Both the position numbers and the translations under genes were made by a program. A stretch of DNA of 64,000 bases from Rhizophagus irregularis (taxonomy: Eukaryota > Glomeromycota > Glomeromycetes > Glomerales > Glomeraceae), in assembly GCF_026210795.1 (NCBI RefSeq), contig NC_089457.1:1550001-1614000 (forward strand). Direction: 5' to 3'. The notes beneath the pieces are model-generated. The model was not told where the DNA came from and did not search any database. It was given only the letters and a program-made list of their open reading frames with translations. Shown piece after piece: positions 45,790 to 58,159 of the stretch; the first letter of the stretch is position 1, and each line of letters starts with the position of its first letter.

Positions 45790-47015
45790 AAAATCATACC
45801 GGCTGCTAAGGTCGTATTTAAAGCTCCGAACGGGTCGGTTCGGTTTGGCTTTTTTGCGGTTCAGGTAGAACCGAAAACCAAAATGGAACCGAACCGGAAC
45901 CGTCCAGTTCGGTTCAGTTCTATCCGAAATTAAGAAAAATGCGAAAAAAGGAATACACGACCATCCAGTGATCGTACAAGGACGAGCCATAGCTCGTTGG
46001 AATCCTCTCATCGAGACGCGTCGAATGGTGGTAAAATTAAGTCTCTAGCATCGATAGATCGTGAGATAGCCCATGGTGAGTGTTTCTTAAACAATTCGCA
46101 TTAGAAAACGATCTATCTATGCTAGTGACATCATTTTACCACCATTCGACTCGTCTCAGTGAGACGAATCCAATGAGCTAAAATTAGTCTTTGTGTAATC
46201 AATAGATGGCGTTTAATCGCTTGTATCGGAATTTTAATTTTTGACGTTCGAAAATTTAAAAAAAATGCGAAAAAACGAATACACGACCATCCAGTGATTG
46301 TAAAAAGACGAATTATAGCTCATTAGATTCGTCTCGTCGAGATGCGTCGAATGGTGGTAAATTCATGTCTCTAGCATACATGGATCGTTTTCTAATGCAA
46401 ATTTTTTAAGAAATACTCACCATGTGCTATCTCGTGATCTATCGATGCTAGAGACTTGATTTTACCACCATTCGACGCGTCTCGATGAGAGGATTCCAAC
46501 GAGCTATGGCTCGTCCTTGTACGATCACTGGATAGTCGTATATTCGTTTTTTTCGCATTTTTTCTTAATTTTGGATAGAACCGAACCGAACCGGACGGTT
46601 CCAAGTCCAAAACCGAACCGAGAACCGAACCGAATTTTTTGCCGATTCTGGATCGGTTCCCAGTTCAAACCGAAACCATTCGGAGCTTTAGTCGTATTAT
46701 CATAAAGATCAAAATCTTGTTCCCGGGATATGACTTTTTGTTCTTGTCCCAAGTAAAAATCCAGAACTCGGATATTTTCGTATTGTTTTTTTAAAGTATC
46801 AATTTTTGACGATTTTGTTCCAGGAGTACTACTAGAAACTGGCGTACATGTAGAAGCCGACTTGCTATAGCAGGTGATTTACTGGTAGAAGCCGACTTGC
46901 TGGTGACAGGAGAATCGCTAGTAGAAGTGGCAAGTGATTTACTGGTAAAAGCTGGCTTGCTAGTAACAGGCGATTTGCTGGTAGTATAGTAGTTTGGTTT
47001 TCCCTTTTGAGACAT
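45790..47015 (-). pseudogene. Accessory gene of element F, exon 1
   Basis: Starts MSQKGKPNYYTTSKSP at 47015 with TSKSPVTSKSA repeats, then after a frameshift reads KKQYENIRVLDFYLGQEQ and DFDLYDNT. It is cut by the foldback element 45819-46690, whose duplication GTCGTATT repeats the last codons. It then seems to reach a GTATGA donor near 45800. Later exons are not found. Confidence 0.65.
45819..46690. mobile_element. 872-bp foldback hAT-type element
   Basis: Ends TAAAGCTCCGAACGG and CCATTCGGAGCTTTA. The 8-bp duplication GTCGTATT lies at 45811-45818 and 46691-46698. Next to the ends are GGTTCGGTT-type repeats. Internally, about 200-bp arms (about 45930-46140 and 46360-46570) are inverse copies carrying CGAATGGTGGTAAAAT and ATCACTGGAT. 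No transposase. Confidence 0.88.
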
Positions 47016-47312
47016 GTTAAGAAAATTTATTTTCTAATGATACTTAGAGAAAGTTGAGAAGAAACATGAGAAAAAGAGGAGAGGAGGAAATCGAATTTAA
47101 CAGACTTTTATAGCTTAAATCATCAACAGTTGTATTTGAAATTAAGCTTTGTTAAACTTCAAACAAGTTAATAATTCTTAACGAATAATTTATTATGATA
47201 TCAATTTTACTTAAAAATTCTTTTTATTACAATACTTAACCTTCGATTTTCTAATGATTTAATCATAATAAATACTTAACGAATAGTTTATTATGATATC
47301 AATTTTACTTAA
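47016..47312. promoter_or_regulatory. Upstream region of element F with direct repeat
   Basis: TTATGATATCAATTTTACTT occurs at about 47192 and 47291, each preceded by CTTAACGAATA. The TTAA target of the next element lies at the end of the second copy. Probably the former divergent promoter of F. Confidence 0.4.
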
Positions 47313-47548
47313 GGGTAGAGTATTCGTTATAATTAATTTTTATTATAATAAATGTCCATTTGTTTTTGGTTCCAAAAACCCGGATTTGTTTATCTCCTTA
47401 AACACGAGGTGCAGATAAAAATATCGGCTAAATAAATTACCGCGTCTTGTACTAAAAATAGCTGGCTATACAAAATTAGAAATACCGGCTATATTAATTA
47501 ACCGTGTCTTGTAACTCTTTTCTTGCGAAATAAAGTTTCTTAGTCACA

Positions 47549-50500
47549 ATGACAACGTCAACTAAGGGTAAAAAGCAAGAAAAGTAATATTTATTATTAA
47601 GAAATTGAGAAATTCTTTAATGTTTTTCTATAGTTATTCAATTATTAAAACATTTTAGACTTCCTAACTGGGTACAGCATATGCAAACTTATAATCCTGC
47701 ACTGAAAATATTCAGAAGAGCAAACGGTGGATATATGTTTCGTGATACATCCAGAACACTAGAAGTTCTTTCTATCCATGCTGAACTACAAACAAGTAAA
47801 GAGTATTGCTCTAATCCATATTACCGTGCCATTACTAAAAAAGAAAATATACCAACTCCTCCATGGGTTCCTCTACTCCCTGGTTATTGTGTAATTGGAA
47901 AACTTTGTGGTCAATATATACGTTTAGAAATTCAAAGTAATAATGAAGAACACCTTATATATAGTTGGGAAATTTATGAAAATGTGGAAATGTCTGAACT
48001 TATATATTCGGGAGCAAATTCTGATTTTTTTGTAAGCATGAAAAAATACATAAAACTATCAGGAGAAATCTCTATTCCTGACGTTCTTGGTTTGCGTGAT
48101 CCTAATATAATTTATGATTTACAATTAAAAGTAAACTCAATTTATCCACATCTTTTTAACATTACTGCAACTAAATCTCAAAATAAAATTGCTAAGTTAA
48201 CTACTACTATGCAAAAGAAAGGAGAAAAACTACTAAAAAAAGTATCAGTAATCTCCCAACCGCCAATAATTTGTCATGGAATTGAAATCAAAGAACCAGG
48301 AATGCAATTAACTCCAGAAGCAACTTTAGCACTTGCAGTTGAATATGAAGCTTTGAAAAAATTAGAAGATACATCACGTAAACGGATCAAGCGAGCTAAG
48401 ACCAATAATGAATATATGAAAAACTTGAAATATAAGCTACATGAAGAAAAAGATCAAGAATTATTAAATAATTGGATACAAAAAACATTGGAGGAAACGA
48501 ATATTGGATCTACTATATTTGTTAGTACAGATCAGTATCTTACCAGCATATATACACAACCTTGTTTAACGTGCCACAACCTTGATTTGTCTAAAAAAAA
48601 ACTGGATGTTCATAGAATCGGTCATAATCTTCAAATTAAAATTAAGTGTAAGATCTGTCAAGGAATTACGGAATATAGTAATGAATCACCTAATGCACAA
48701 TTCTCTTCTCTTGCAGCAGGTGCAGGACTTGTTGGTGGTGTTAATAGGCAACAACTTCAAACTATATTTTCTATAATAAGTATAACAGCACAATCATCAA
48801 AAGGTCATTATCATAATAAACAAAATGAATATTTGGAAAAAATAAATGATGAAGCGGAGATAAGTGCACAAATTGCATTAACTAAAGCTATTGCACATAT
48901 TAAAGCAAAAGGAGAAAGAATATTACCCACTAGTTTTGATTGCTCTTGGTCTCACTGTCGGAATGCAAACCAGGCTAGTGGAGAACTAATATATCAAGGA
49001 AATCTTGATGGTAAAAGAAAAAAGACTTTGTCAATATTTAATAAAATAAAAACAAATTCAATTTTTTTATAATAGGATATGACCACAAACCTGTTATTGC
49101 TTTTGCTACTGCTGAAAAACCACGTAAATTAAAAAAAAGAAATGGCCAAGAATATGAGGTTTTTCATGGCAATCATGAAAAGACATCACGGCAAATGGAA
49201 CATGCAATATTATTACGAATTATTGAAAAAATTGTTCCAGTATTAGAAGCAGCTGAAGTACTTTTAGATATTGGAGTAGATGGTGATCTAAATTCAAATA
49301 AGACTTTAAATAATATTCCATGTGTGAGCAAAGTATATGCGGATTTAAAACATATTGGCAAAAATATTAGAGCAAAGATTGGTAAGTTATTGAAGGTAAT
49401 TTAAGTATTTTTACCAATAACATAATAACATAATATTAACGTAACAGTTTAACGTAATAAACAATCTTAAGTACTAATGATTTTAGATTATCTTTTTGTC
49501 ATTAGTATGCAGCTAGCTGATCATTTAAGCTTTATTTTATTATAATTTTTTTTGATAGAAAATTTTTATTTTTTTTTGCAAATATTTTTTACTCATAATT
49601 GTAAATATTTTACATTAGTTATGTAATAGAATAGATGTAAAAAGTTGTAATTATTTTCATTTTAATTACAAATAATTAATAAACTGCTAAATGTTTTATT
49701 TATTCTGATTCTCAATTATTAATTTTTCTATGTTGCAGCAAAAAGTTCTATGTGGAAAGAATATGAAAATACAATAATGACCTATTACAATTCATGTGTC
49801 TATGCAGCAAGTGGACGAAAACTTGATGAAAATAAAATTACTGTATCCGATGCTGAATTAGAAAAAGTACAAATTGATGGTCTTGTTGCTCACCTTTCAG
49901 ATGATCATAGTCTTTGTTGGGATGAAGTATGTTGGAGAAAAGAAAATCCTGATATTCAATTAAAAGCACCACATTTAAAAGAACATACATCTAGTCAAAG
50001 AGAGAAGTTTCGTCAATTTCTCAAAGAATGCTTTTATATACCAACAAAACAGAGCTTAATTACTCACATTAGAACATCATATAATGAAGCATTCAACCGA
50101 GTTAAATTATGCTTTCAAGATAAAAAAATTGATTATTGGAAAACCTATAGTACTCGACATGCTCTAGCTGTTCTTCAATATAACAATGGTCTGTTAAATA
50201 TGCTGAAAATTGCCCGATCAGCATGTAATATTCCATATTTTTCTGAAACTGATGAGAAAAATATTAGTAAAATAGCTGAAGAACGAAAAAAACAAAACCA
50301 AAGAAATTCTAATGATATTGCTAAACGAAATGAAGAACGAGGCAAAAAAATCCAAGAACAAAAAACTAACTTGGAAACATTTGATTGGGATAAGGTACAG
50401 TGAGCATCATATGCTAATTCAAAATTGAATAAATAAAATAAATAAATAACATAAAAAATATTTTCTTTAGGATTTTGTACCTTATGGACGTAATGTTCAA

Positions 50501-52672
50501 GAAAAAATCAAAGCTAAAGAATTTGAACCTACATTTGCCAAACATATACTTGATTTTGAAAAAATTCAGAAATGTTTGGCTTGTAAAGCATTTCCAAAGT
50601 ATTCTCCATTAGGCTTATGTCGATACCATGAATTTTGTTTCAAATATGGATGGTATCAGGAATTTCCAAATAAACAATATATACCACCACAACAAAATTT
50701 AATAGCTAATCCACCTACATCATATGATATACTTGTAAAAATGTTTGGATATCAAGAGTTTCAAGATATGCAGGAAATAGCAATATCATCATATGTAAAT
50801 GGAAAACATACCTTTATCTCAATGCGTACAGGTGCAGGAAAAACAATGTGTTATTGGATTTCTGCAATTTTACGTGGAGGTTTGACTGTTGTAATAAGTC
50901 CATTAGTATCTTTAATTGATGATCAAGTGGTAAGTTAAACTGATTATTTACTACAATTAATGAAAGAAAGATTATAATTTAATTTTTCTATAGATCGAAA
51001 CAATTGCTGCTGGAATTGGATGTGCTAGCATCTATACCGGAAAGCATCAACCTCCACAATATTTTGAAAAAGTCTTTTCTGAGATCGCTATTGGGTTGAT
51101 TAAAATCTTATATATAACTGCAGAAAGCTTTATCAACAATAGTTCATTTACCAGAATGCTTTTAAATTTCGCAAAATATGCACCTGTATCATTTGTAATA
51201 GATGAAGTGCATTGCATTATAGAATGCAAGCATTTTAGGTGAGATATAATTCAAATATTAATTTAAAAATTTTATTTGATATATTAAACTTAACTTATAT
51301 AGAGAATCCTGGAGTAAATTAAGAAAAATTTCAACATTCTTTCCAAGTAGTCCAATTATGATGCTTACGGGAACTTGCAAGGAATCTGATGCTTATCTAA
51401 TTTTGGAGAATCTTGGACTTGCTTCAAATGATGTGGCTTTTATTCGAGGGTTATCTTTTTCACGTCCAGAACTTACAATGAAAATGCATCCTAAAAGTAC
51501 TAAGGAAAAAACCATTGGAGAAATTATTACCCTATTAAAAGAATTAAATGAAGGGAAATGCATTATTTACTGTCCAACAGTACGAATATGTGATGATGTT
51601 TATGAGCAACTTCAGGAAAAATCTGGCCTTGGATTACCAATAGCTGTGTATTATAGTTCCTTAGACAGTGAAGAAAAAAAAAAAATTGAAATCATGGAAA
51701 GAGAATACAATCCAACTTATGATTGCAACTAATGCTTTTGGTATGGGTCTTAATGATAAAAAAGTTCGTTTGGTAATACATTATTCCTTTCCATTGAGTA
51801 TAGGTAAGACACTACTATTATATCAAAGAAATAAATATAATAGCATTATTAATAAAACTAATCTTACCCTTTAAAATAGGCAATCTTGTACAAGAAACTG
51901 GAAGAGCGGGAAGAGACCATAATCCTGCGAAGTGTATAATTTTTTATACCCGCCATGATATTTGCACTAATTATACAATTATAACACAAAGTAGAGAATC
52001 GTAAGTATTAATTGTGTAAAGAAATATAATTAATATTATGATTTAATTAAAAATATATTTTGTAGTATAACTGAAGATATAAATGATAGTTTTGAGGCAA
52101 ATAAAAGAAAAGAATACCTTGCCAAAGCATGTGAAAAAATATTTGAAGTTGTTCATTTTTGTGAAGATCAATATATCTGTAGAGAGCAAATGCTTGCCGA
52201 ATATTTTGCATGGAATGGTGATAATTTAAGTCCTCCATGTGCACATTGTGACAACTGCTTACGCGTACAAGCTGAGCTAGTACATGAAGTTGATGTAAAA
52301 ACTGATGCTATCAAAATGGTAGAGGTGGTTGAAGAAATAATAAATAAGCTGCATGAAAGTGGAAAATTAATTTCACCAAAAGATATCATACAGGTTTATT
52401 GTCAACTCAAGTGTGATAATGAAGAGCTTACCTCATTGAATATTTATCGTAAAACACGAAAAAAAATTGTCCGTACAAAAGCAGACGCTCAGCACTTGCT
52501 AGACTGGCTTATAATACGTGGAATGGTAAAAATATTGATAAACTTGTACCGGCCAAATCCAAATGGAAATACGTTGCAAACAAATATTCACATAGTTGGT
52601 GTTATTGAAGGTGTAACTGCAATAGTAATGGAAAAGAATTGGAAAATGTGGCTTCGCCATTCTCGAAGATAA
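47549..52672 (+). CDS. DDE-type transposase fused to RecQ helicase, nine exons
   Basis: Exons 47549-47583, 47659-49010, 49076-49381, 49739-50394, 50471-50929, 50994-51238, 51303-51803, 51880-52000 and 52066-52672. They give about 1426 residues if one A is ignored in the A12 run near 51670. Residues about 312-343 have a CxxC...CxxC zinc ribbon. FDCSWSH (about 439), GVDGDLNSN (about 529) and DHSLCWDEVCW (about 620) sit as in Mutator/Kolobok-like DDE transposases. Then come the helicase motifs: RTGAGKT (about 902), DEVHC with HFRESW (about 1005), ATNAFGMG and QETGRAGRD (about 1189), and a RecQ zinc cluster (C...CAHCDNC, about 1281). ATG at 47549 is the first in frame, with a GT-AG intron. The helicase call is firm; the DDE call is by motif. 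It probably excises and unwinds its own element. Confidence 0.85.
51670..51681 (+). other. Poly-A frameshift in the RecQ part
   Basis: A run of 12 A shifts the frame. With 11, the reading passes from SSLDSEEKK into SWKENTIQLMIATNAFGMG and all later exon phases fit. It may be a real mutation, an assembly error or a slippage site. Confidence 0.8.
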
Positions 52673-53214
52673 ATATATGTATATTTTATAAAATAATGTA
52701 TAAAATAATGTAATAAAATTTGTTTCTAAAATTAGAAAAGACTTATATGACGCGTCAACTCAAAAATGAACCAAAAATGTGGAACCCAATAATTTTCTTT
52801 ATTTCACATTCGCCAAAAACATATATACATTCGTGACCATTTTAAAACTTCATACGAAAGTTTTTCAAAAAAGTTTTTTAAACGAATATATCTTTTTAAG
52901 ATAAAAAATAGTGGTTCAGACCCGTGGCTTTCTAACCATGTAAATTTTATCCTTTTTTGTTAAGTATTACAAAAGTTGGTATTGCAATGAAAATCGTATT
53001 ACAGAATTTTTTTTTTTTGGACATTTTACTATAATAAAAATTAATTATAGCGATTTCTCTACCCTTAACTTGTTACAAATACTATTTGGATTTAAATCGA
53101 AGGTTCTAAAAAATTTCAAGTAAAATTGATTAAGAATTTACGTAAATTATTATAATCAAATTATTAGAAAATATACATTAAGAAATTATGAAAATCAAAT
53201 GATTAAATATAATT

Positions 53215-53311
53215 GATTTTCATCATAAAGCTGTTATTGACAGAAATCGGTGGTTCTAATTTTGAAGAATTTCCTGGCTCTTTATACTTAGCAAGAAAAC
53301 TCTTGGGCTAA
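53215..53311 (+). pseudogene. Transposase scrap of element F
   Basis: Encodes LLTEIGGSNFEEFPGSLYLARKLLG, matching LNEIGGENFRTFPDSLYLAKKVLD of X. Nothing before or after aligns clearly, so most of the gene is deleted. Confidence 0.7.
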
Positions 53312-53785
53312 AAGAATAATTCCCTATTCGACATCTAGAAGTTCAAATCAATGTCAGATACCTTTATCATCACAATGACAATTAGCCAATCATTATTCGT
53401 GTCACTAGCACAACTTAAGTTGGCCTGCACTATTTTTGATAATCAATTACATTTACTGTTATAGATTAAATTGATTACCGCAGTTATTTGTAAACGCGTT
53501 AACGCATAAGTCAATTATCTTTACGTATTTATCTTTAAACAAGTGCCTGCTAGAATTATCAAATGTTTCTTCTATAATTGGTAATTTTTCATCAGAATAA
53601 AATCGGAAATCTCAGTTTTTAAAAATTTTAAAGCTTAAAATATTAAATAGGTTTTAGCTTCCTATTATGTTATTTATTATGAAATTTACTTTGTACTGAA
53701 AATTAGCATTACGTTATTTTATCATTTGCCATGCTTAGTAACAATAATAAAATATATATGTGCTACTGAATTAAACCAATTAAAC
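53312..53785. other. No gene seen
   Basis: AT-rich sequence between the F remnant and the left end of G. No structure recognised. Confidence 0.4.
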
Positions 53786-53874
53786 CACTGGTACATTATG
53801 ACACGACAAATAATAAATTTATTGATTTATCAATTCATACTTTATGTTTAAATGTATTGTAATGATACTAATGT

Positions 53875-55071
53875 TCATTGCGTAATATATTTACTGACCA
53901 CCTTTGCGACCGGTCTTTTCAACGGACCATCATAACCTGATTTAGCCCAACCAGGCGCATCTGATGGCGCTATTTCATCAACAGATTCGCTGGGTTTATA
54001 CACCTGTTCTCGCTTTTTGATACCTTTTTTTGTATTTTTGTCTACATAATACAAAAATCGGCGCAACTTTTTGTTTTTTTTAAAAAAATAAATTAGCAAT
54101 ATGCTACCTTATAAACCATTTCAATAAATTCACTTACCGTGCTCGATCGCCATCGCAGATTACGTACAACTATTATATTTTGCCCGTCATCATCTTCTGA
54201 AAACTCAGGGCTGTGATAGCCGTTATCTGAGACGATTGGCAATAATTCTTCATCCTTGAACTTTTCGATCAGTGGATCTTTGAGTTCCTTTAAATTAACA
54301 ATTGTCTTTGACCTGTTTCTCCTTTTCTATTTTATAAAAACTCGTAAGTAAATAACAATTACCAGTAAAATATAACATTTAACATTTATATTTACCTCCA
54401 ATCATCGTGAATTTGCATGCTTCTGTCACGCCACCCTCTTCTTTTCATCTTCTGGCTTATTTTTATTGCAGAGATTCTCTCTCTGATGACGGTGTCTTTG
54501 ATGTATCATCTCGTATACGACACCTTCCCCTATGGGGTAGGTGTTGAGATCGAGAGTTTTTATTAAGTTCAGTATAATCTTTTTTATTACAAGGTCTTTC
54601 TGTGATTTGAATGTTTTCTCTATATCGAGTTGATCTTCCTGTGGCAACCTTTCTAAGTTCCAAAATAAATCTCGCTAAAATAGTATTATTATCAGTAAAC
54701 TTATAAAGTAAAAATACAGTGAGAGCTATATATATACTTGCAATGCTTCTCTCATATTTTTGCGCAATTCAGACATAAGTTGGTATCTTTTAGAAGTAGT
54801 AGGATTTGGCTGTTGATTTTTTGACTTTTTTCTTTTCCTGTCACCTTTTGGTCTAGAATCAGAACCAGAATCAGAATCAGAACCATCAAAGGCACGAGTG
54901 CCCCTTTGGTTTAATTTTATCAATTGTGTAGTTAATCAATTGACCCATACAGTGAATCAGAATGTGCAGAATACAATAAGCAGAATTACACGATATACGC
55001 TATAATGTACCTGATTCCGATTCCGAAATAGATTTAGTTTTCGATTCATATGAATTCATTTCTGATTCCAT
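53875..55071 (-). pseudogene. Accessory gene of element G (divergent, no long coiled coil)
   Basis: Starts MESEMNSYESKTKSISESES, then an SD-rich, Lys-rich exon with SDSDSGSDSRPKGDRKRKK and MSELRKNMREALQ. Next comes an exon with LERLPQEDQLDIEKTF, an exon reading SDNGYHSPEFSEDDDGQNII and ending LRWRSS, and a last exon with SVDEIAPSDAPGWAKSGYDG. These align with RSYHSPE...SWRSQE and HPEDAPQWSY of gene A, so it is the same family. The coiled-coil exon is replaced by a short Lys/Ser-rich part. Exon phases are not all certain. It may still be functional, since I see no clear in-frame stop in the conserved exons. Confidence 0.6.
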
Positions 55072-55985
55072 GCTACATTTTGTATAAAATTTACAAATAT
55101 ATTTTTTAATAACTAAACTGATATGAAGGTTACACACACAGTTTTTTATTTATGTTGAAAAAATGAAAGTTAATGAAGAGAAAGTTATGTATCGGTGGCT
55201 TCCGAACCATAAATTTTGGATAAAAAGGTTCGGGTTACATATTTATCTGTTAGGAAGCCTTGTTGGTAGACACTCCAACAGGCCTGGAAGCTCCCGAACT
55301 TTTGACGTCGGAGGTATACTTCTCAGTAGAATTAAAAAGTCAATGTCAAAATATTACGGCATAGCCAAAAACAATTACGTCAGTACAAATATTTACTAAT
55401 AAAACATATAATTACGGCAAATTACGGCATTTTAATTACGTCTGTCATAATTCAAAAATTCAATTCTGCTGATAAGTATAGTCGGAGGCTTCGGCCGTTG
55501 CAGTCCTCCCAGAGCTTCAAAACATATAACTTCCAAACAACAAAATTTGTTTTACTTACTCGAAAGAGGACTGAAAATTTCGACTAAAAAAAGAGACAAA
55601 TAACTTAAGTTTAAAAAACACGTCATTTCTCACGCTGCAAGACTATTAAATCATCTGAGCAATTTTGAACAGACCGTGTGGTCATTTTCTAGTTTTACCA
55701 TAGTACAATCCAATTGATATTAATTTTCCACTAATACCCCGTAAAACTTCCTACCTTCACATGCCATTTAGCAACAATAGTCTATTCCAATGATATTAAT
55801 ATACAATTAAATAAATCAAATGACCGATTGGTTTTATCAAACCGGAATTGTACATGTTAAAAGTTTTTTATTACCGAATTCAAGCTAAACGCGATTATCT
55901 AAAGCACGTCTATCTAGAAATTTATAAATAGATTAAAAGATTTTAAAGATTGCACTTATATATTTTTATTAAACGCTTTTAAACT
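55072..55985. promoter_or_regulatory. Divergent intergenic region of element G
   Basis: This 0.9-kb spacer between divergent genes contains more mixed composition at 55160-55520 (GGAGGCTTCGGCCG, CCTGGAAGCTCCCGAAC). A short ATG-started frame at 55163-55399 has no family features. Promoter role inferred. Confidence 0.35.
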
Positions 55986-58159
55986 AAAGAATAAAGATAC
56001 ACGTAATCATATCTACAAAAATTAGAAATAAAGTACTCTGTGATTGTAAAAAATGTAATGGCAAGTTTGTTGAAGAACGAACCAGAAAAAGTCACATGGA
56101 ACTAGAGCAACATCTAGCATATAATGTTTCTGGCTTTGTCCCTTTTTTACCCAGAAATAAATACGATAAGCAAGCATATATCACTCCAGAAATCGAACAT
56201 GGTCTGGTTGCAGAAAGATCATCAAGCTCAAAAAAAAAAACAGAAGAAGAGCCAATTTCATTTGATTTTGCCGTTTTAGTCCCCATAAAAGGTGGGAACA
56301 AGACCAGTTTTGAGAACCGAAAGTCAATCAGCAAGAAAATTCAGGTAATGATAAAAGAAATAGACCGATTGACCCGGTTGACGAATATGAACATGAATAC
56401 GAAGGTGACACACTTTCAAAAGATGATGATATAGTTTTGAACGATCATGAAACTCCAGTTGAGCAATTTATTGTGCCTGAAAATGATTTAAAATTTGAAT
56501 ATCCCGACACAAATGTCAATTTTGTGGATTCTTGGATATTAATATGGATATTCAAGTATCAAGCAAGATTTCGCTTGCCAGACGTTGCAATAGATTCTTT
56601 GGTCAAGTTTTTTCAACAATTATTAATGGATGCTGATAAGACGAGATTCAAAGATTTCCTGACTTCTTTATATACTGCGAGTAAGTTGTTACAAATCGGC
56701 AAGCAATCAAAAACTTACACAGTATGTCCAAGCTGTAATACATTATATAATACAGCTGAAGTTGTGGCGGAAGAAAGATTCAATTGCACACATGTGGAAT
56801 TTCCAATGCAACCAAAAAGAAAACCTTGTGGAATGGAATTAACCGAACAAGTTCTGCTTGGTGATGGACATAAAAGACAACCGAAATTGTTATTTCCCTT
56901 GCCGAGTTTGAAAATGCAAATAAACAGTTTATATCAACGATTAGGATTCCAGCAGCAATTACGAAAATGGACCAACCGGTATATCGATAATGGTATGCTA
57001 GCAGATGTTTATGATGGTAAAATCTGGAAAAATTTTCTTGACGTTTCGAATGTACCATATTTCACACCAGAAACTGCAGATTCCCACTTGGGAATTATGA
57101 TCAATCTCGATTGGTTCCAACCCTTTGAATCATCTGTATACAGTTGTAGGGCGATTTATGGAGTTATTTGTAACCTACTACGTGAAGTTAGATTTAAAAA
57201 AGAAAATATGTTAATACTTGGTCTATTACCAGGACCAAATGAGGTTAAGTTACACAAAATTAACTATTATCTCTTCCCGATTGTTAATGAGTTATTAGAG
57301 TTCTGGAATGGGATTAAGATTCCCGCCGCTGGAAAAAATATCCGATTAGCATTAATATGCTGTTCAAATGACATTCCTGCAGCGAGAAAGCTCTGTGGTC
57401 ATGTATCAGCATTAGTGAGCTGTCATAGGTGTTATAAAACATCAAATTCAAATGGAAATGGAAATAAGTCAAATTTTGGTGGATTTGATAATATGGACGA
57501 CTGGTTTGTAAAGAAAGACTTAGAGGAACATCGGCAGAATGCCGAGGACTGGAGGCTATGTAAATCTGAAGAGAAAAGAAAACGTCATGTAAGTTCGACC
57601 CATGTTAGATGGTCCGAACTACTTCGATTGCCATACTTTAATCCAATAAGGCACCTTATCGTAGATTCGATGCACTGTTTGTTCCTCGGAATAGCCCATT
57701 GGATTATCAAAAAGTTATGGATTGATGGTGGTAAAATCATGAAATATGACCTAGAAAAAATGGAAAAGCGAGCAAAAACAATATAAATACCCGCGGATTT
57801 GGGATGCATTCCTAATAAAATCGCAACTGGAGAAGGATTTTCCAGGTTTACGGCCGACCAATGGAAAACATTTGTTCTAATTTATGCTCCCATTGATGTG
57901 GGATTTGCTCGCTGAACCAGATCGAAAAATCTTGGGCAATTTCGTTGAGTCATTACTCTGCTTGTCGAATTATTGACCATAATATATTGAACGAAGCGCA
58001 CAAACGGTTGCTCAAAGTTGCAACATTAATTGAAGAAAATTATGGTCCAGAAAGGATCACCCCAAATCTTCACTTATGTCTTCATATTGCCGATTGTTGC
58101 TGTAACTATGGACTATTATATTCTTTCTGGTGTTTTTCTTTTAAAAGAATGAACGGAAT

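Larger units (their letters stand above)
47313..53064. mobile_element. Complete TTAA-flanked transposon encoding a transposase-RecQ fusion
   Basis: Inverted ends of about 45 bp (47313-47357 and 53019-53064) start GGGTAGAG and share CTATAATTAATTTTTATTAT apart from single changes. TTAA stands at 47309-47312 and 53065-53068. Length 5752 bp. The one gene (47549-52672) fills nearly all of it. TTAA targets are known for piggyBac and Kolobok elements. The transposase part does not look like piggyBac. Transposase-helicase fusions have been reported for some fungal Academ-like elements, as far as I recall. It sits in the remains of element F, between its accessory exon and a transposase scrap. Confidence 0.85.

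Noticed and set aside
47313-53064. Classification as piggyBac because of TTAA
   Set aside because: The transposase part shows Mutator/Kolobok-like motifs and an internal zinc ribbon before the core, not a piggyBac layout; TTAA alone is not decisive.
56437-57786. Intact 449-codon transposase gene
   Set aside because: It is only the middle of a longer family protein; the N-terminus and C-terminus are frameshifted and interrupted.
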